Shown: positions 14,508 to 21,057 of the stretch, piece by piece | Layout of the letters: each line of letters opens with the position of its first letter | Numbering within the stretch: the first letter of the stretch is position 1 | Origin: JAVKSL01 sp050744225 | GTDB taxonomy: Bacteria; Actinomycetota; Acidimicrobiia; Acidimicrobiales; JAJPHD01 | Direction: 5' to 3' | Assembly (NCBI GenBank): GCA_050744225.1 | Contig: JBOGGT010000035.1 | Location: forward strand, 1-21,136 | DNA length: 21,136 bases | Program-made: the position numbers and the translations under genes | Notes under the pieces: model-generated | The model's database searches: none | Seen by the model: only the letters and a program-made list of their open reading frames with translations | What the model was told of the DNA's origin: nothing

Positions 14508-15719
14508 CTAAGCCGGCTCCGGAGTGACCCTGCCCTCGGTGCCCGCCCCGGCCGTACCCGCCGTGCCCGCCCCGCCCGCACGCTCCGTGTCTGCACCCCC
14601 GGCGCCGGTCGAGGCTCGTGGGGGAGTCCCGTGGGAGGACATCCCGTGGGGCGGGGCGACGAAGCCAAATCCCCGCCCGATTCGCGGCTCTTCGATGCTA
14701 CGGGTTCGACGGCGGTAGCCGGCAGCCAGGATCGGCTCCGGGTCGGCGCCGTCGAGCATGGCCAGGCAAGGTGCACGGTAGGTGCAGGTCGAGCAGTGCC
14801 GGGGGTCGGGGTTGGGGTACACGCGGACTTCCTCGGCGACGATATCCAGTACCTCGTGGGTAATCGCCTTGCCCTGCGCGGCGATCAAATCTCGCCGCAG
14901 CGGAATGTGGGTCCGGCGGAACCAGCCAGTGGCCTGCTGGAACCACTGCGCGCCGACCGGTTCCAGGCCGGTACGAGCCAGCTGGGGACGGTGGCGGCTC
15001 TGGAGGACAGAGCCCCGCTTCATCTCCAGCTCCCTCCGTCGGGGCGTCGCTGCCACGAAGCCGGCCCCGACACCGGACCCGGAGGAACCGACACCGGACC
15101 CGGACGTGTCTGGGATACGCAGCTCGTTCAGGATGACCCCGGCGACCGGCGCCAGGTAGAATTTCTCTGCAGCCCAGCAGGCGGCCAGCATCCGGGGACC
15201 GAGCCGGAGCAGGTCCAGCTCCTCCCACTCGCCGTCCACCAGCCGGTGCTGCATCAGCCAGTAGACCCCGTGGTCGTCCACCACCGCGGCGTCCATGCGG
15301 TCCTTGAAGTGTACCCCCCCTCCGTCGGTGGCGACCAGATCGACTTCGGGATCCTCCGGGTCCGGAACGCCCACGATCATCTCTGCCGAGACTTGGAGGG
15401 GACAGAAGTGGTCCACCTCCGGCGCCCACTCAAAGTACCGCTGGAGCATTCCCTGCCCTGTCTCGGCCACCTCGCCCTCGCTGATCGAGCGACGGTAAGC
15501 CTTCAGGACCAGCGGCTGGACGATCATCGGCTTCCAGTCCCACATTCCGGGGAAGTAGTACACCGCGAGGGCCTCGCGGATCGCCCTGGTTAGGTCCGGC
15601 AGGTTTGCGGGCACCACTGACGCCAGGTCGCGCCGGTCGTGGGAGCCCAGGTCCCAGGCTCTGCGGCACCGCTTGAACCACTCTCGATCCCAAGCGGTGA
15701 CGAAGTGATCCGTGGCCAC
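14508..15719 (-). CDS. PD-(D/E)XK (RecB/Cas4/AddB-like) protein with Fe-S-type cysteines
   Basis: A 403-residue protein starting at GTG 15719, set by the strong AGGAGGAGG at 15725-15733. The N terminus (WDREWFKRCRRAWDL, Cys18) resembles the opening helix of RecB-family nucleases. The C-terminal half has CSTCTYRAPC, a C-x2-C-x5-C motif (Cys309, 312, 318). One distant N-terminal Cys plus CX2CX5C is the 4Fe-4S arrangement of AddB and Cas4. The nuclease core has FKDRMDAAVVDD (Asp143) followed by YWLMQHR, where active enzymes have (E/D)-x-K; here it is Gln157-His-Arg159. Catalysis may be lost or altered. A duplicated SGSGVG insert (206-218) and an Ala/Gly/Thr-rich tail are low complexity. It is not near Cas genes. 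It could act in recombination repair, or be phage-derived; function unknown. Confidence 0.75.
   Translation of the reverse strand: MATDHFVTAWDREWFKRCRRAWDLGSHDRRDLASVVPANLPDLTRAIREALAVYYFPGMWDWKPMIVQPLVLKAYRRSISEGEVAETGQGMLQRYFEWAPEVDHFCPLQVSAEMIVGVPDPEDPEVDLVATDGGGVHFKDRMDAAVVDDHGVYWLMQHRLVDGEWEELDLLRLGPRMLAACWAAEKFYLAPVAGVILNELRIPDTSGSGVGSSGSGVGAGFVAATPRRRELEMKRGSVLQSRHRPQLARTGLEPVGAQWFQQATGWFRRTHIPLRRDLIAAQGKAITHEVLDIVAEEVRVYPNPDPRHCSTCTYRAPCLAMLDGADPEPILAAGYRRRTRSIEEPRIGRGFGFVAPPHGMSSHGTPPRASTGAGGADTERAGGAGTAGTAGAGTEGRVTPEPA
15068..15104 (-). repeat. 21-bp-period direct repeat in the nuclease-like gene
   Basis: The 16-bp plus-strand block CGACACCGGACCCGGA is present at 15068-15083 and 15089-15104, 21 bp apart. 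On the coding strand it encodes SGSGVG twice. Confidence 0.85.
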
Positions 15720-15758
15720 ACTTACCTCCTCCTAAGCGAAGTCTCCTCGCGGCGGGCC

Positions 15759-15764
15759 AGGTTA
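15759..15764 (-). promoter_or_regulatory. Candidate -10 (TAACCT) of the nuclease-like gene
   Basis: On the minus strand TAACCT lies about 40 nt upstream of GTG 15719, leaving a leader of about 33 nt that contains the AGGAGGAGG ribosome-binding site. No clear -35 is seen. Confidence 0.35.
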
Positions 15765-15792
15765 CCGCGGTCGCGGCCTCTGGGGACGCCGA

Positions 15793-16989
15793 TCATTGCC
15801 CCGGCCCCCCACCCCTGTCCGGACCCCCACCCCTGTCCGGACCCCCACCCCTGTCCGGCCCCAGTCCCAGCGCGGTTCGGCGGAGCTTGCCGATCGAGGT
15901 CCGGGGCAGGGACTCCACCAGCACCAGCTCCCGGGGGGCCGCCCAGGGGCCGAGGGTCTCTTTGACTGTCGCGCGCAACTCCTCCAGCGCCGGCTCGCAA
16001 CCCGCGGCCGGCACCACGAAAGCCACCACCCGCTCGCCCCACTCGGCGTCCGCCCGCCCGGCCACTGCCACCTCGCACACCCCAGGGTGGGTGGCCAGCA
16101 CGGCCTCCACCGGCACCGGCCACACGTTCTCACCGCCGGAGACGATCAGGTCGCTCAGCCGACCGAGCACGACCAGGCGCCCATCTTCCCACGCCCCCGC
16201 GTCCCCGGTGGCGAGCCAGCCGTCGGCGTCGCAGGCCGGCGAGCCGTCCCTATAGCCCCGGCACAGCATCGGCCCCCGCAGCCGGATCACCCCGGCGTCG
16301 CCGAGCGCCACCTCAACCCCAGCAAGGGGGATGCCGTCGTACACCAACCCGCTCCCCGTCTCGGTCATGCCGTAGGTGGCCACGACGTTGCGCGGGAGGT
16401 CCGAAGGAGGGGCGGACCCGCCCAGCAGGACCGTCCTGAAGGCCGAGGCCACCACCCGCCGTTCCCCCACCAGAGCCCTCGCCACCAGGGACACCAGCGT
16501 GGCCGCCTGCGGACCGCTCGCCGCTGCCCGGACCGCGTCGGGGTCCAGGCGAGGTTGAACGACGACTGGCGTGCCCGTCACCACAGCTCGGGTAACGACC
16601 GACAAGCCCCCGACGTGCGCCAGTGGCAGGCAGGCCAGCCAGCGGTCCGAGGCTGGGTCCACCCCGAGGCGTTCGCTCGTGGCCCACGCCGAGGCCGCCA
16701 CCGCGGAGTGGGTGAGCACCACGCCGCGCGGCACCCCGGTGGTTCCGCTGGTGGCCACCACCAGGGCGTCACCCTCCTCTACCGGCACACCGCCGCCGTC
16801 CACGCGGTGGCGATCACCGTCGGCGCCGACCACCACCGCGGGTCGCAGGCAGGCCAGAACCGCCTCGACCGCCGGCCCCGGCAGCCGGGGGTCCACCACC
16901 GCCACCGCGTCGCCTGCCTCCCAGGCCCGCAACAACTCGGCCACAAAGGCCGGACCCCCACCCATGGCGAGGGCGATCAGGGACCGCAT
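15793..16989 (-). CDS. menE: o-Succinylbenzoate-CoA ligase (AMP-binding family)
   Basis: A 398-residue ANL-superfamily adenylate-forming enzyme. The P-loop TSGTTGVPRG starts at Thr80, YGMTETGSG is at 206-214, TGD at 261-263, the hinge GRLSDLIVSGGENVWP at 276-291, and the catalytic Lys368 sits in SIGKLRR. Assignment to MenE rests on the compact size and on menA, menH and menD being next door; alone the sequence could be another acyl-CoA ligase. MenE activates o-succinylbenzoate for ring closure by MenB. The ATG at 16989 lacks a Shine-Dalgarno and has TACGCT 7 nt upstream. The last ~20 residues are three GPDRGG units, encoded by an 18-bp repeat outside the folded domain. menE is divergent from menA, with 20 bp between starts. 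Confidence 0.9.
   Translation of the reverse strand: MRSLIALAMGGGPAFVAELLRAWEAGDAVAVVDPRLPGPAVEAVLACLRPAVVVGADGDRHRVDGGGVPVEEGDALVVATSGTTGVPRGVVLTHSAVAASAWATSERLGVDPASDRWLACLPLAHVGGLSVVTRAVVTGTPVVVQPRLDPDAVRAAASGPQAATLVSLVARALVGERRVVASAFRTVLLGGSAPPSDLPRNVVATYGMTETGSGLVYDGIPLAGVEVALGDAGVIRLRGPMLCRGYRDGSPACDADGWLATGDAGAWEDGRLVVLGRLSDLIVSGGENVWPVPVEAVLATHPGVCEVAVAGRADAEWGERVVAFVVPAAGCEPALEELRATVKETLGPWAAPRELVLVESLPRTSIGKLRRTALGLGPDRGGGPDRGGGPDRGGGPGQ
15806..15859 (-). repeat. 18-bp tandem repeat (3 copies) at the menE 3' end
   Basis: Plus-strand unit CCCCCACCCCTGTCCGGA at 15806-15823 and 15824-15841, with a third copy at 15842-15859 that differs only in the last base. It encodes GPDRGG repeats at the C terminus of MenE. 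Confidence 0.92.
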
Positions 16990-16995
16990 CGAAGC

Positions 16996-17002
16996 TAGCG
17001 TA
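16996..17002. promoter_or_regulatory. Overlapping back-to-back -10 elements of menE and menA
   Basis: The 7-bp stretch TAGCGTA contains TAGCGT on the plus strand (16996-17001, 8 nt before menA ATG 17010) and TACGCT on the minus strand (17002-16997, 7 nt before menE ATG 16989). Neither gene has a Shine-Dalgarno and only 20 bp separate the starts. Both would be leaderless and compete for the same DNA. Confidence 0.5.
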
Positions 17003-17009
17003 CGCGCCG

Positions 17010-17924
17010 ATGTCTCTCACCGTCGCGGCCCACCAGGGCCCCCCAGGGCCCCCGCATCAGCCCAAGCACCCCTGGCTGGCCGGCGCCCGACCCCGCACCC
17101 TTCCAGCGGCGGTGGTCCCGGTGCTGCTCGGCACTGCGGTGGCCATCGCCGCAGGCCACACCGTGTGGTGGCGGGCGGCGGACGCCATGGTGGTGTCGCT
17201 GGCCATCCAGGTCGGCACCAACTACGCCAACGACTACTCCGACGGTGTGCGGGGCACGGACACTGTCCGGGTGGGGCCCCTCCGCCTGGTCGCCGGGGGC
17301 CTGGCCAGCCCGGCCGCGGTCAAGCGGGCCGCCATCGCCGCCTTTGGCCTGGCAGGACTGGCCGGCCTGGCCCTGGCCATCACGGTCAGCCCGTGGCTGA
17401 TCGCGCTCGGTGCCGCCTGCATCGCCGCAGGATGGCTGTATACCGGCGGCCCCCGACCCTACGGATACGCCGGTCTGGGGGAGCTGTTCGTCTTCGTGTT
17501 CTTCGGCCCGGTGGCCACGGTCGGGACCGCGTACGTGCAGCTGGGTCGCATCACCGGCCTCGCCCTGGTCGCCTCGATTCCGGCGGGCCTGCTGCCGACG
17601 GCCCTGCTGGTGGTCAACAACCTGCGCGACGTGGCGACCGACACCGTCGCGGGCAAGACGACACTTGCGGTCCGGTTGGGGCGACCCGCCACCAGGCTGG
17701 TGTACACCGGTTGCCTGGCGGCCAGCTTCGGGGGCGCCGTAGCAGTCGGGCTGGCGTATCGACCCTGGGCGCTGCTGGCCCTCGCCGCCCTGCCCCTCGG
17801 AGTGATCCCGGCGCGCCAGGTGCTGGGGGGCGCCGACGGCCGGGCGCTCATCGAGTCCCTGGGCGCCACCGGTCGGCTCCAGCTGGCGCTCGGAGTGCTG
17901 CTGGCCGCCGGGATCGCGATTTGA
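17010..17924 (+). CDS. menA: 1,4-Dihydroxy-2-naphthoate polyprenyltransferase
   Basis: A 304-residue UbiA-family integral membrane prenyltransferase with about eight hydrophobic segments. The first Asp-rich motif, NYANDYSDGVRGTD (71-84), and the second, NNLRDVATD (203-211), are both present; they bind the prenyl diphosphate through Mg2+. RPRTLPAAVVPVLLG at the start and VGPLRLVAGGLASP after the first motif are typical of MenA. It attaches the isoprenoid tail to DHNA, giving demethylmenaquinone. The ATG at 17010 has no ribosome-binding site, but a TANNNT hexamer lies 8 nt upstream. The first ~20 residues (Pro/Gly/His-rich) are a short disordered leader. It is convergent with menH (44 bp between stops). 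Confidence 0.95.
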   Translation: MSLTVAAHQGPPGPPHQPKHPWLAGARPRTLPAAVVPVLLGTAVAIAAGHTVWWRAADAMVVSLAIQVGTNYANDYSDGVRGTDTVRVGPLRLVAGGLASPAAVKRAAIAAFGLAGLAGLALAITVSPWLIALGAACIAAGWLYTGGPRPYGYAGLGELFVFVFFGPVATVGTAYVQLGRITGLALVASIPAGLLPTALLVVNNLRDVATDTVAGKTTLAVRLGRPATRLVYTGCLAASFGGAVAVGLAYRPWALLALAALPLGVIPARQVLGGADGRALIESLGATGRLQLALGVLLAAGIAI

Positions 17925-17968
17925 AGGTGGGAGCGGCGGGTGCGGTCCGCGGAGGTCCATTACTTCGA

Positions 17969-18949
17969 TTAATCTTGCCCCCTGCCCCCTCCGTCGTCAC
18001 CCACGAACGCGCGGATCGCCGCGGTGACGGCCTCGGCGCGCTCCAGGTGAACGGCGTGCCCGGCCCCCGGCACCAGCCAGAGGCTCGCGTTCGGGCCGAT
18101 CAGGCCCGCGATGCGGGTGGCGTGGGCGGCGAAGGCGGAGTCCAGCTCCCCGGCCATCACCAGGGTGGGCATTTCCAGTTTGTGCAGCTGGTCCCAGAGG
18201 GGTTCCTGGGTCCCGGTCCCGGCCAGGCGGAGGCTGGAGGCCAGGCCCGCCGGGGTGTTGCGCCGCCGGTCCTCGCGGCCAGCTGCCGCCGGGCTGAGGG
18301 TGGCCCACATCGGCCGGGCCAGCCAGCATTCGAGGAACGCATCGAGCTGACCTGCCGGGTCCGCTGCCCGGGCCGGGTCGGCGCTCCCCGGGTCCGCTGG
18401 CGTCGGGTCCGCTGCCCGGGCCGGGTCGGGGATCCCCGGGTCCAGGGTGGCGGCGAGGGCCTCGTCGGCCGCCTGGCGAGCCGCTCGTTTGATCGGGTCC
18501 TCGATCCCCGCGGTGGCGCTCAAAAAGACCAGGCGTTCGACCAGCTGAGGCTGCGCCAGGGCCAGGTGAGCGCAGAGCCGCGCTCCCATCGAATACCCGA
18601 CGTAGGTCGCCCTCCCGCCCGCTTCGCCGAGGAGCCTGGCTCCTACGGTCAGGTCTGCTCGGATGTTCGCCGAGCCACCGTGGCCGGGCGCGTCGGGCAG
18701 GATGACCTCGTGCCCGACGCTCGCCAGGGACTCGGCGACGGTGCCCCAGGATCGCCCGGTCTGGGTAAAGCCGTGAACCAGCACGATCCTGGTTTTCCGC
18801 GGCGTTGCTGCGCCGGAGCACTTCGGGTCTGGGGGGATGATCTCGGTGTGCAGCCTCGCCCGTGCGCCCCCTGTCCGACCGGCTCCGGTCCCGCGGGTCT
18901 CGGTGTCGCCGGTCTCGGTGTCGCCGGTCTCGGTCCCGCGGTGGGTCAT
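17969..18949 (-). CDS. menH: Alpha/beta hydrolase, probable SHCHC synthase
   Basis: A 326-residue alpha/beta hydrolase with oxyanion segment LVHGFTQTGRSW (57-68), DAPGHGGS (86-93), nucleophile Ser120 in GYSMGAR, Asp270 in GELDSAF and His298 in GAGHAVHLE. LPDAPGHG, GYSMGAR and a (C/S)W-containing cap with LAGTGTQEPLWDQL fit MenH, which eliminates pyruvate from SEPHCHC, the MenD product; adjacency to menD supports this. ATG 18949 is used because TACGCT lies 8 nt upstream (leaderless type). The first ~50 residues are low complexity with GDTET repeats, so the folded domain begins near residue 54. A DPARAADP duplication (175-198) expands the cap. If another hydrolase, it would still be a Ser-His-Asp enzyme. 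Confidence 0.85.
   Translation of the reverse strand: MTHRGTETGDTETGDTETRGTGAGRTGGARARLHTEIIPPDPKCSGAATPRKTRIVLVHGFTQTGRSWGTVAESLASVGHEVILPDAPGHGGSANIRADLTVGARLLGEAGGRATYVGYSMGARLCAHLALAQPQLVERLVFLSATAGIEDPIKRAARQAADEALAATLDPGIPDPARAADPTPADPGSADPARAADPAGQLDAFLECWLARPMWATLSPAAAGREDRRRNTPAGLASSLRLAGTGTQEPLWDQLHKLEMPTLVMAGELDSAFAAHATRIAGLIGPNASLWLVPGAGHAVHLERAEAVTAAIRAFVGDDGGGRGQD
18356..18429 (-). repeat. 48-bp-period direct repeat in menH
   Basis: A 26-bp block beginning CGGGTCCGCTGCCC occurs exactly at 18356-18381 and 18404-18429, and the similarity continues past each copy. It encodes the repeated DPARAADP in the cap region of the hydrolase. Confidence 0.85.
18896..18940 (-). repeat. 15-bp tandem repeat at the menH 5' end
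   Basis: Plus-strand unit GGTCTCGGTGTCGCC at 18896-18910 and 18911-18925, then a diverged third copy at 18926-18940. On the menH strand it encodes GDTET units; on the menD strand it falls upstream of the chosen start. Confidence 0.9.
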
Positions 18950-18954
18950 CGTTG

Positions 18955-20835
18955 GTGAGCGTATTCGCCGATCTGCAGGCGACCTATGCCGCGACCCTGG
19001 TAGACGAGTGGGTGCGCTGCGGGGTCGGCTGGGCGGTGGTCTCTCCGGGATCGCGCTCGACCCCCCTGGCCCTGGCGCTGGTTGCGGCGGCCCAGGAGGG
19101 GCGGCTGAAGCTGGAGGTGCGCCTGGACGAGCGCTCGGCGGGATTCTTTGCGCTGGGGGTGGGGCTGGAGACCGGTCACCCCGCCCTGGTGCTCACCACC
19201 AGCGGAACCGCCGCGGTCGAGCTGCACCCAGCGGTGGTGGAGGCTCACCAGGGCCGGGTGCCGCTGATCGTGTGCACTGCGGACCGGCCGGTGGAGCTGC
19301 ACCAGGTTGGTGCCCCCCAGACCGTCGAGCAAGACCGCCTGTTCGGGGGTGCGGCCCGCTGGTCGGTGTCACCCGGCGTGGCGGACGAGGCCATGTCGGG
19401 GATCTGGCGTTCGCTGGCAGCCAGGATGGTTGTTGAGGCGACCGGTGGCCCGGGCGGTCCGGGGCCGGTCCACGCCAACCTGGCCTTCCGTGAGCCCCTG
19501 GTCGGTCGGCCCGGCCCGCTCCCCCCCGGTCGATCGGGGGGCCGGCCCTGGCACCGGGTCCTGGCTCCGGCAGGTTCGCCGGCGGTGGACCTCGGCGGTC
19601 CCGACGGGACGGCGGTAGAGCTGGCTGGTTGGCGGGAGCGGCGGGGACTGATCGTCGTCGGAGCCGGTGGGGGGGACCCGGTGGTGGTACACCATCTGGC
19701 CCGTGCTCTCGGGTGGCCCGTGCTCGCAGACCCGCGTTCGGGGGCGCGCCTCGCCCGCCCTGGAACCGTGGCTGCTGCAGACGCCCTCTTGCGATGCGCT
19801 GCTTTCGCCGACGCTCACCCGCCGGAGGTCGTGCTCAGGCTGGGTGCCCCGTGGGCCTCGAAAGTGCTGGCTGGGTGGTTGGGCTCCCTGGGTGGCGGCG
19901 TAGACCAGGTGATGGTCGACCCTCACTGGGCCTGGCCCGATCCGGAGCGCACCGCCGCCACCGTAATACGGGCAGACCCGACGTCCTGGTGCCGCCAGGT
20001 GACCGAGACTCGCGCCTCGGCCGGTCAACCGGCGGGTGGGTCAGCGGGTTGGCTCGCTGGCTGGGTCGAGGCCGAGCGGGCCGCGCAGGGTGCCATCGAC
20101 CAGGTGCTCGCCTCTTACGCCGAGCCCACCGAGCCCGGGATCGCGCGAACCGTCTTCGGCGTGCTGCCGCCGGACGCCAGGCTGGTCGTTGCCTCTTCGA
20201 TGCCCGTGCGGGACCTCGAGTGGTACGGGGCGGCCAGGCCTGACCCGCCGCGGGTGCTCTCCAACCGCGGGGCCAGCGGTATAGATGGGACGGTGTCGAC
20301 GACGCTCGGCGTTGCCGCGGCGTCGGTCGGGCCTGGGCCGGTAGTCGCTCCGGATCCGGCGGTCGCTCCGGATCCGGTGGTCGCTCCGAATCCGGCGGTC
20401 GGGCCTGGGCCGGTGGTCGGGCCTGGGCCGGTGGTCGCCGCGGATCCGGTGGTCGGGCTGCTCGGCGACCTGGCTTTCCTCTACGATGCCGCGGCCCTGC
20501 TGGGTGCCGACGGCGCTCGCCATCGGGCGACCTTCGTGGTGGTGGACAACGACGGGGGCGGTATTTTCTCGTTCCTTTCCCAGGCCGAGGAGGTGGATCA
20601 CGAAAGCTTCGAGCTCTTATGGGGAACGCCCCAAGCAGTTGACTTGGCGGAGGTGGCTCGGGCGTATCGCGTCGGGGTCACAGAGGTGACCAGGGCAGAG
20701 GACTTAGCGCCAGCCCTGTCTGAGTCGTTCGGTTCGAGGCAGTGCCAGGTGCTGAGGGTGCGAACCAACCGTGCGGCAAACGTCGCGCTCCATGACCAAC
20801 TGCACACAGCTGTCGCCGCGGCGCTCAGCGGGTAG
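18955..20835 (+). CDS. menD: SEPHCHC synthase (ThDP-dependent)
   Basis: MenD condenses isochorismate with 2-oxoglutarate using thiamine diphosphate. With GTG 18955 the protein has 626 residues. Visible are VVSPGSRSTPL (28-38), catalytic Glu59 in VRLDERSAGFFALG, TTSGTAAVELHPAV, SSMPVRDLEW, SNRGASGIDGTVSTTLGVA, and the ThDP/Mg motif GDL (504-506) followed 28 residues later by NDGGG (from 532). Residues 458-499 are an insertion of seven six-residue Pro/Val/Gly-rich units between STTLGVAAAS and GLLGDLAF, where other MenD proteins have only a few residues. The usual core is about 550 residues, so the insertion and loops explain the extra length. No ribosome-binding site is clear; TTG 18952 and an upstream GTG at 18862 are alternatives. 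Confidence 0.93.
   Translation: MSVFADLQATYAATLVDEWVRCGVGWAVVSPGSRSTPLALALVAAAQEGRLKLEVRLDERSAGFFALGVGLETGHPALVLTTSGTAAVELHPAVVEAHQGRVPLIVCTADRPVELHQVGAPQTVEQDRLFGGAARWSVSPGVADEAMSGIWRSLAARMVVEATGGPGGPGPVHANLAFREPLVGRPGPLPPGRSGGRPWHRVLAPAGSPAVDLGGPDGTAVELAGWRERRGLIVVGAGGGDPVVVHHLARALGWPVLADPRSGARLARPGTVAAADALLRCAAFADAHPPEVVLRLGAPWASKVLAGWLGSLGGGVDQVMVDPHWAWPDPERTAATVIRADPTSWCRQVTETRASAGQPAGGSAGWLAGWVEAERAAQGAIDQVLASYAEPTEPGIARTVFGVLPPDARLVVASSMPVRDLEWYGAARPDPPRVLSNRGASGIDGTVSTTLGVAAASVGPGPVVAPDPAVAPDPVVAPNPAVGPGPVVGPGPVVAADPVVGLLGDLAFLYDAAALLGADGARHRATFVVVDNDGGGIFSFLSQAEEVDHESFELLWGTPQAVDLAEVARAYRVGVTEVTRAEDLAPALSESFGSRQCQVLRVRTNRAANVALHDQLHTAVAAALSG
18958..18963 (-). promoter_or_regulatory. 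Candidate leaderless -10 (TACGCT) of menH
   Basis: On the minus strand TACGCT ends 8 nt before ATG 18949 and no Shine-Dalgarno is present. The hexamer lies within the first codons of menD, so the two genes' start regions overlap. Confidence 0.4.
20326..20451 (+). repeat. Seven-copy 18-bp tandem repeat inside menD
   Basis: Seven consecutive 18-bp units of two main types, GTCGGGCCTGGGCCGGTG-like and GTCGCTCCGGATCCGGCG-like, in the order A-B-B-B'-A-A-C. They encode VGPGPV, VAPDPA, VAPDPV, VAPNPA, VGPGPV, VGPGPV and VAADPV. Near-identical nucleotide copies point to recent slippage or unequal recombination. Confidence 0.95.
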
Positions 20836-20991
20836 CCGGTCCCACCGATAAGTGCCGCGGTGTGTGCTGGGGTTCCCGTAGCCCTAGTCGATTTAGCCGG
20901 CACGCAGGTTGGGACGAGCGCCGCCGCCGCTACGGAGCTCCCGGCTCGGAGCCCGCCCCCAAGGCTCGGACCCCGCCCCCGTGGCTCCGAC

Positions 20992-21014
20992 CGCCGACGG
21001 TGTTCCCGTCGGCG
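20992..21014. terminator. Hairpin, candidate terminator
   Basis: CGCCGACGG (20992-21000) and CCGTCGGCG (21006-21014) form a perfect 9-bp stem with a 5-nt loop. No U-tract follows on either strand. It lies between menD and a possible convergent minus-strand gene, 44 nt past that gene's stop. Confidence 0.45.
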
Positions 21015-21057
21015 CCAAAAAGGAATTGGGCGCCGGTGGGCCACCGGTCGGTCCTCG

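Noticed and set aside
14508..15719. Cas4 of a CRISPR system
   Set aside because: Only the Fe-S nuclease fold is shared; no cas1, cas2 or array is in the window and the catalytic motif is altered.
15796..16998. Plus-strand ORF of 400 codons opposite menE
   Set aside because: Shadow frame with no recognisable motif; the AMP-binding motifs are on the minus strand.
16571..18958. 795-codon plus-strand open frame
   Set aside because: It crosses menE, menA and menH in wrong frames and translates to low-complexity Arg/Gly/Pro; each covered gene has clear catalytic motifs.
20326..20451. CRISPR-like array
   Set aside because: The 18-bp units are directly adjacent with no spacers and are in frame inside menD; there are no cas genes.
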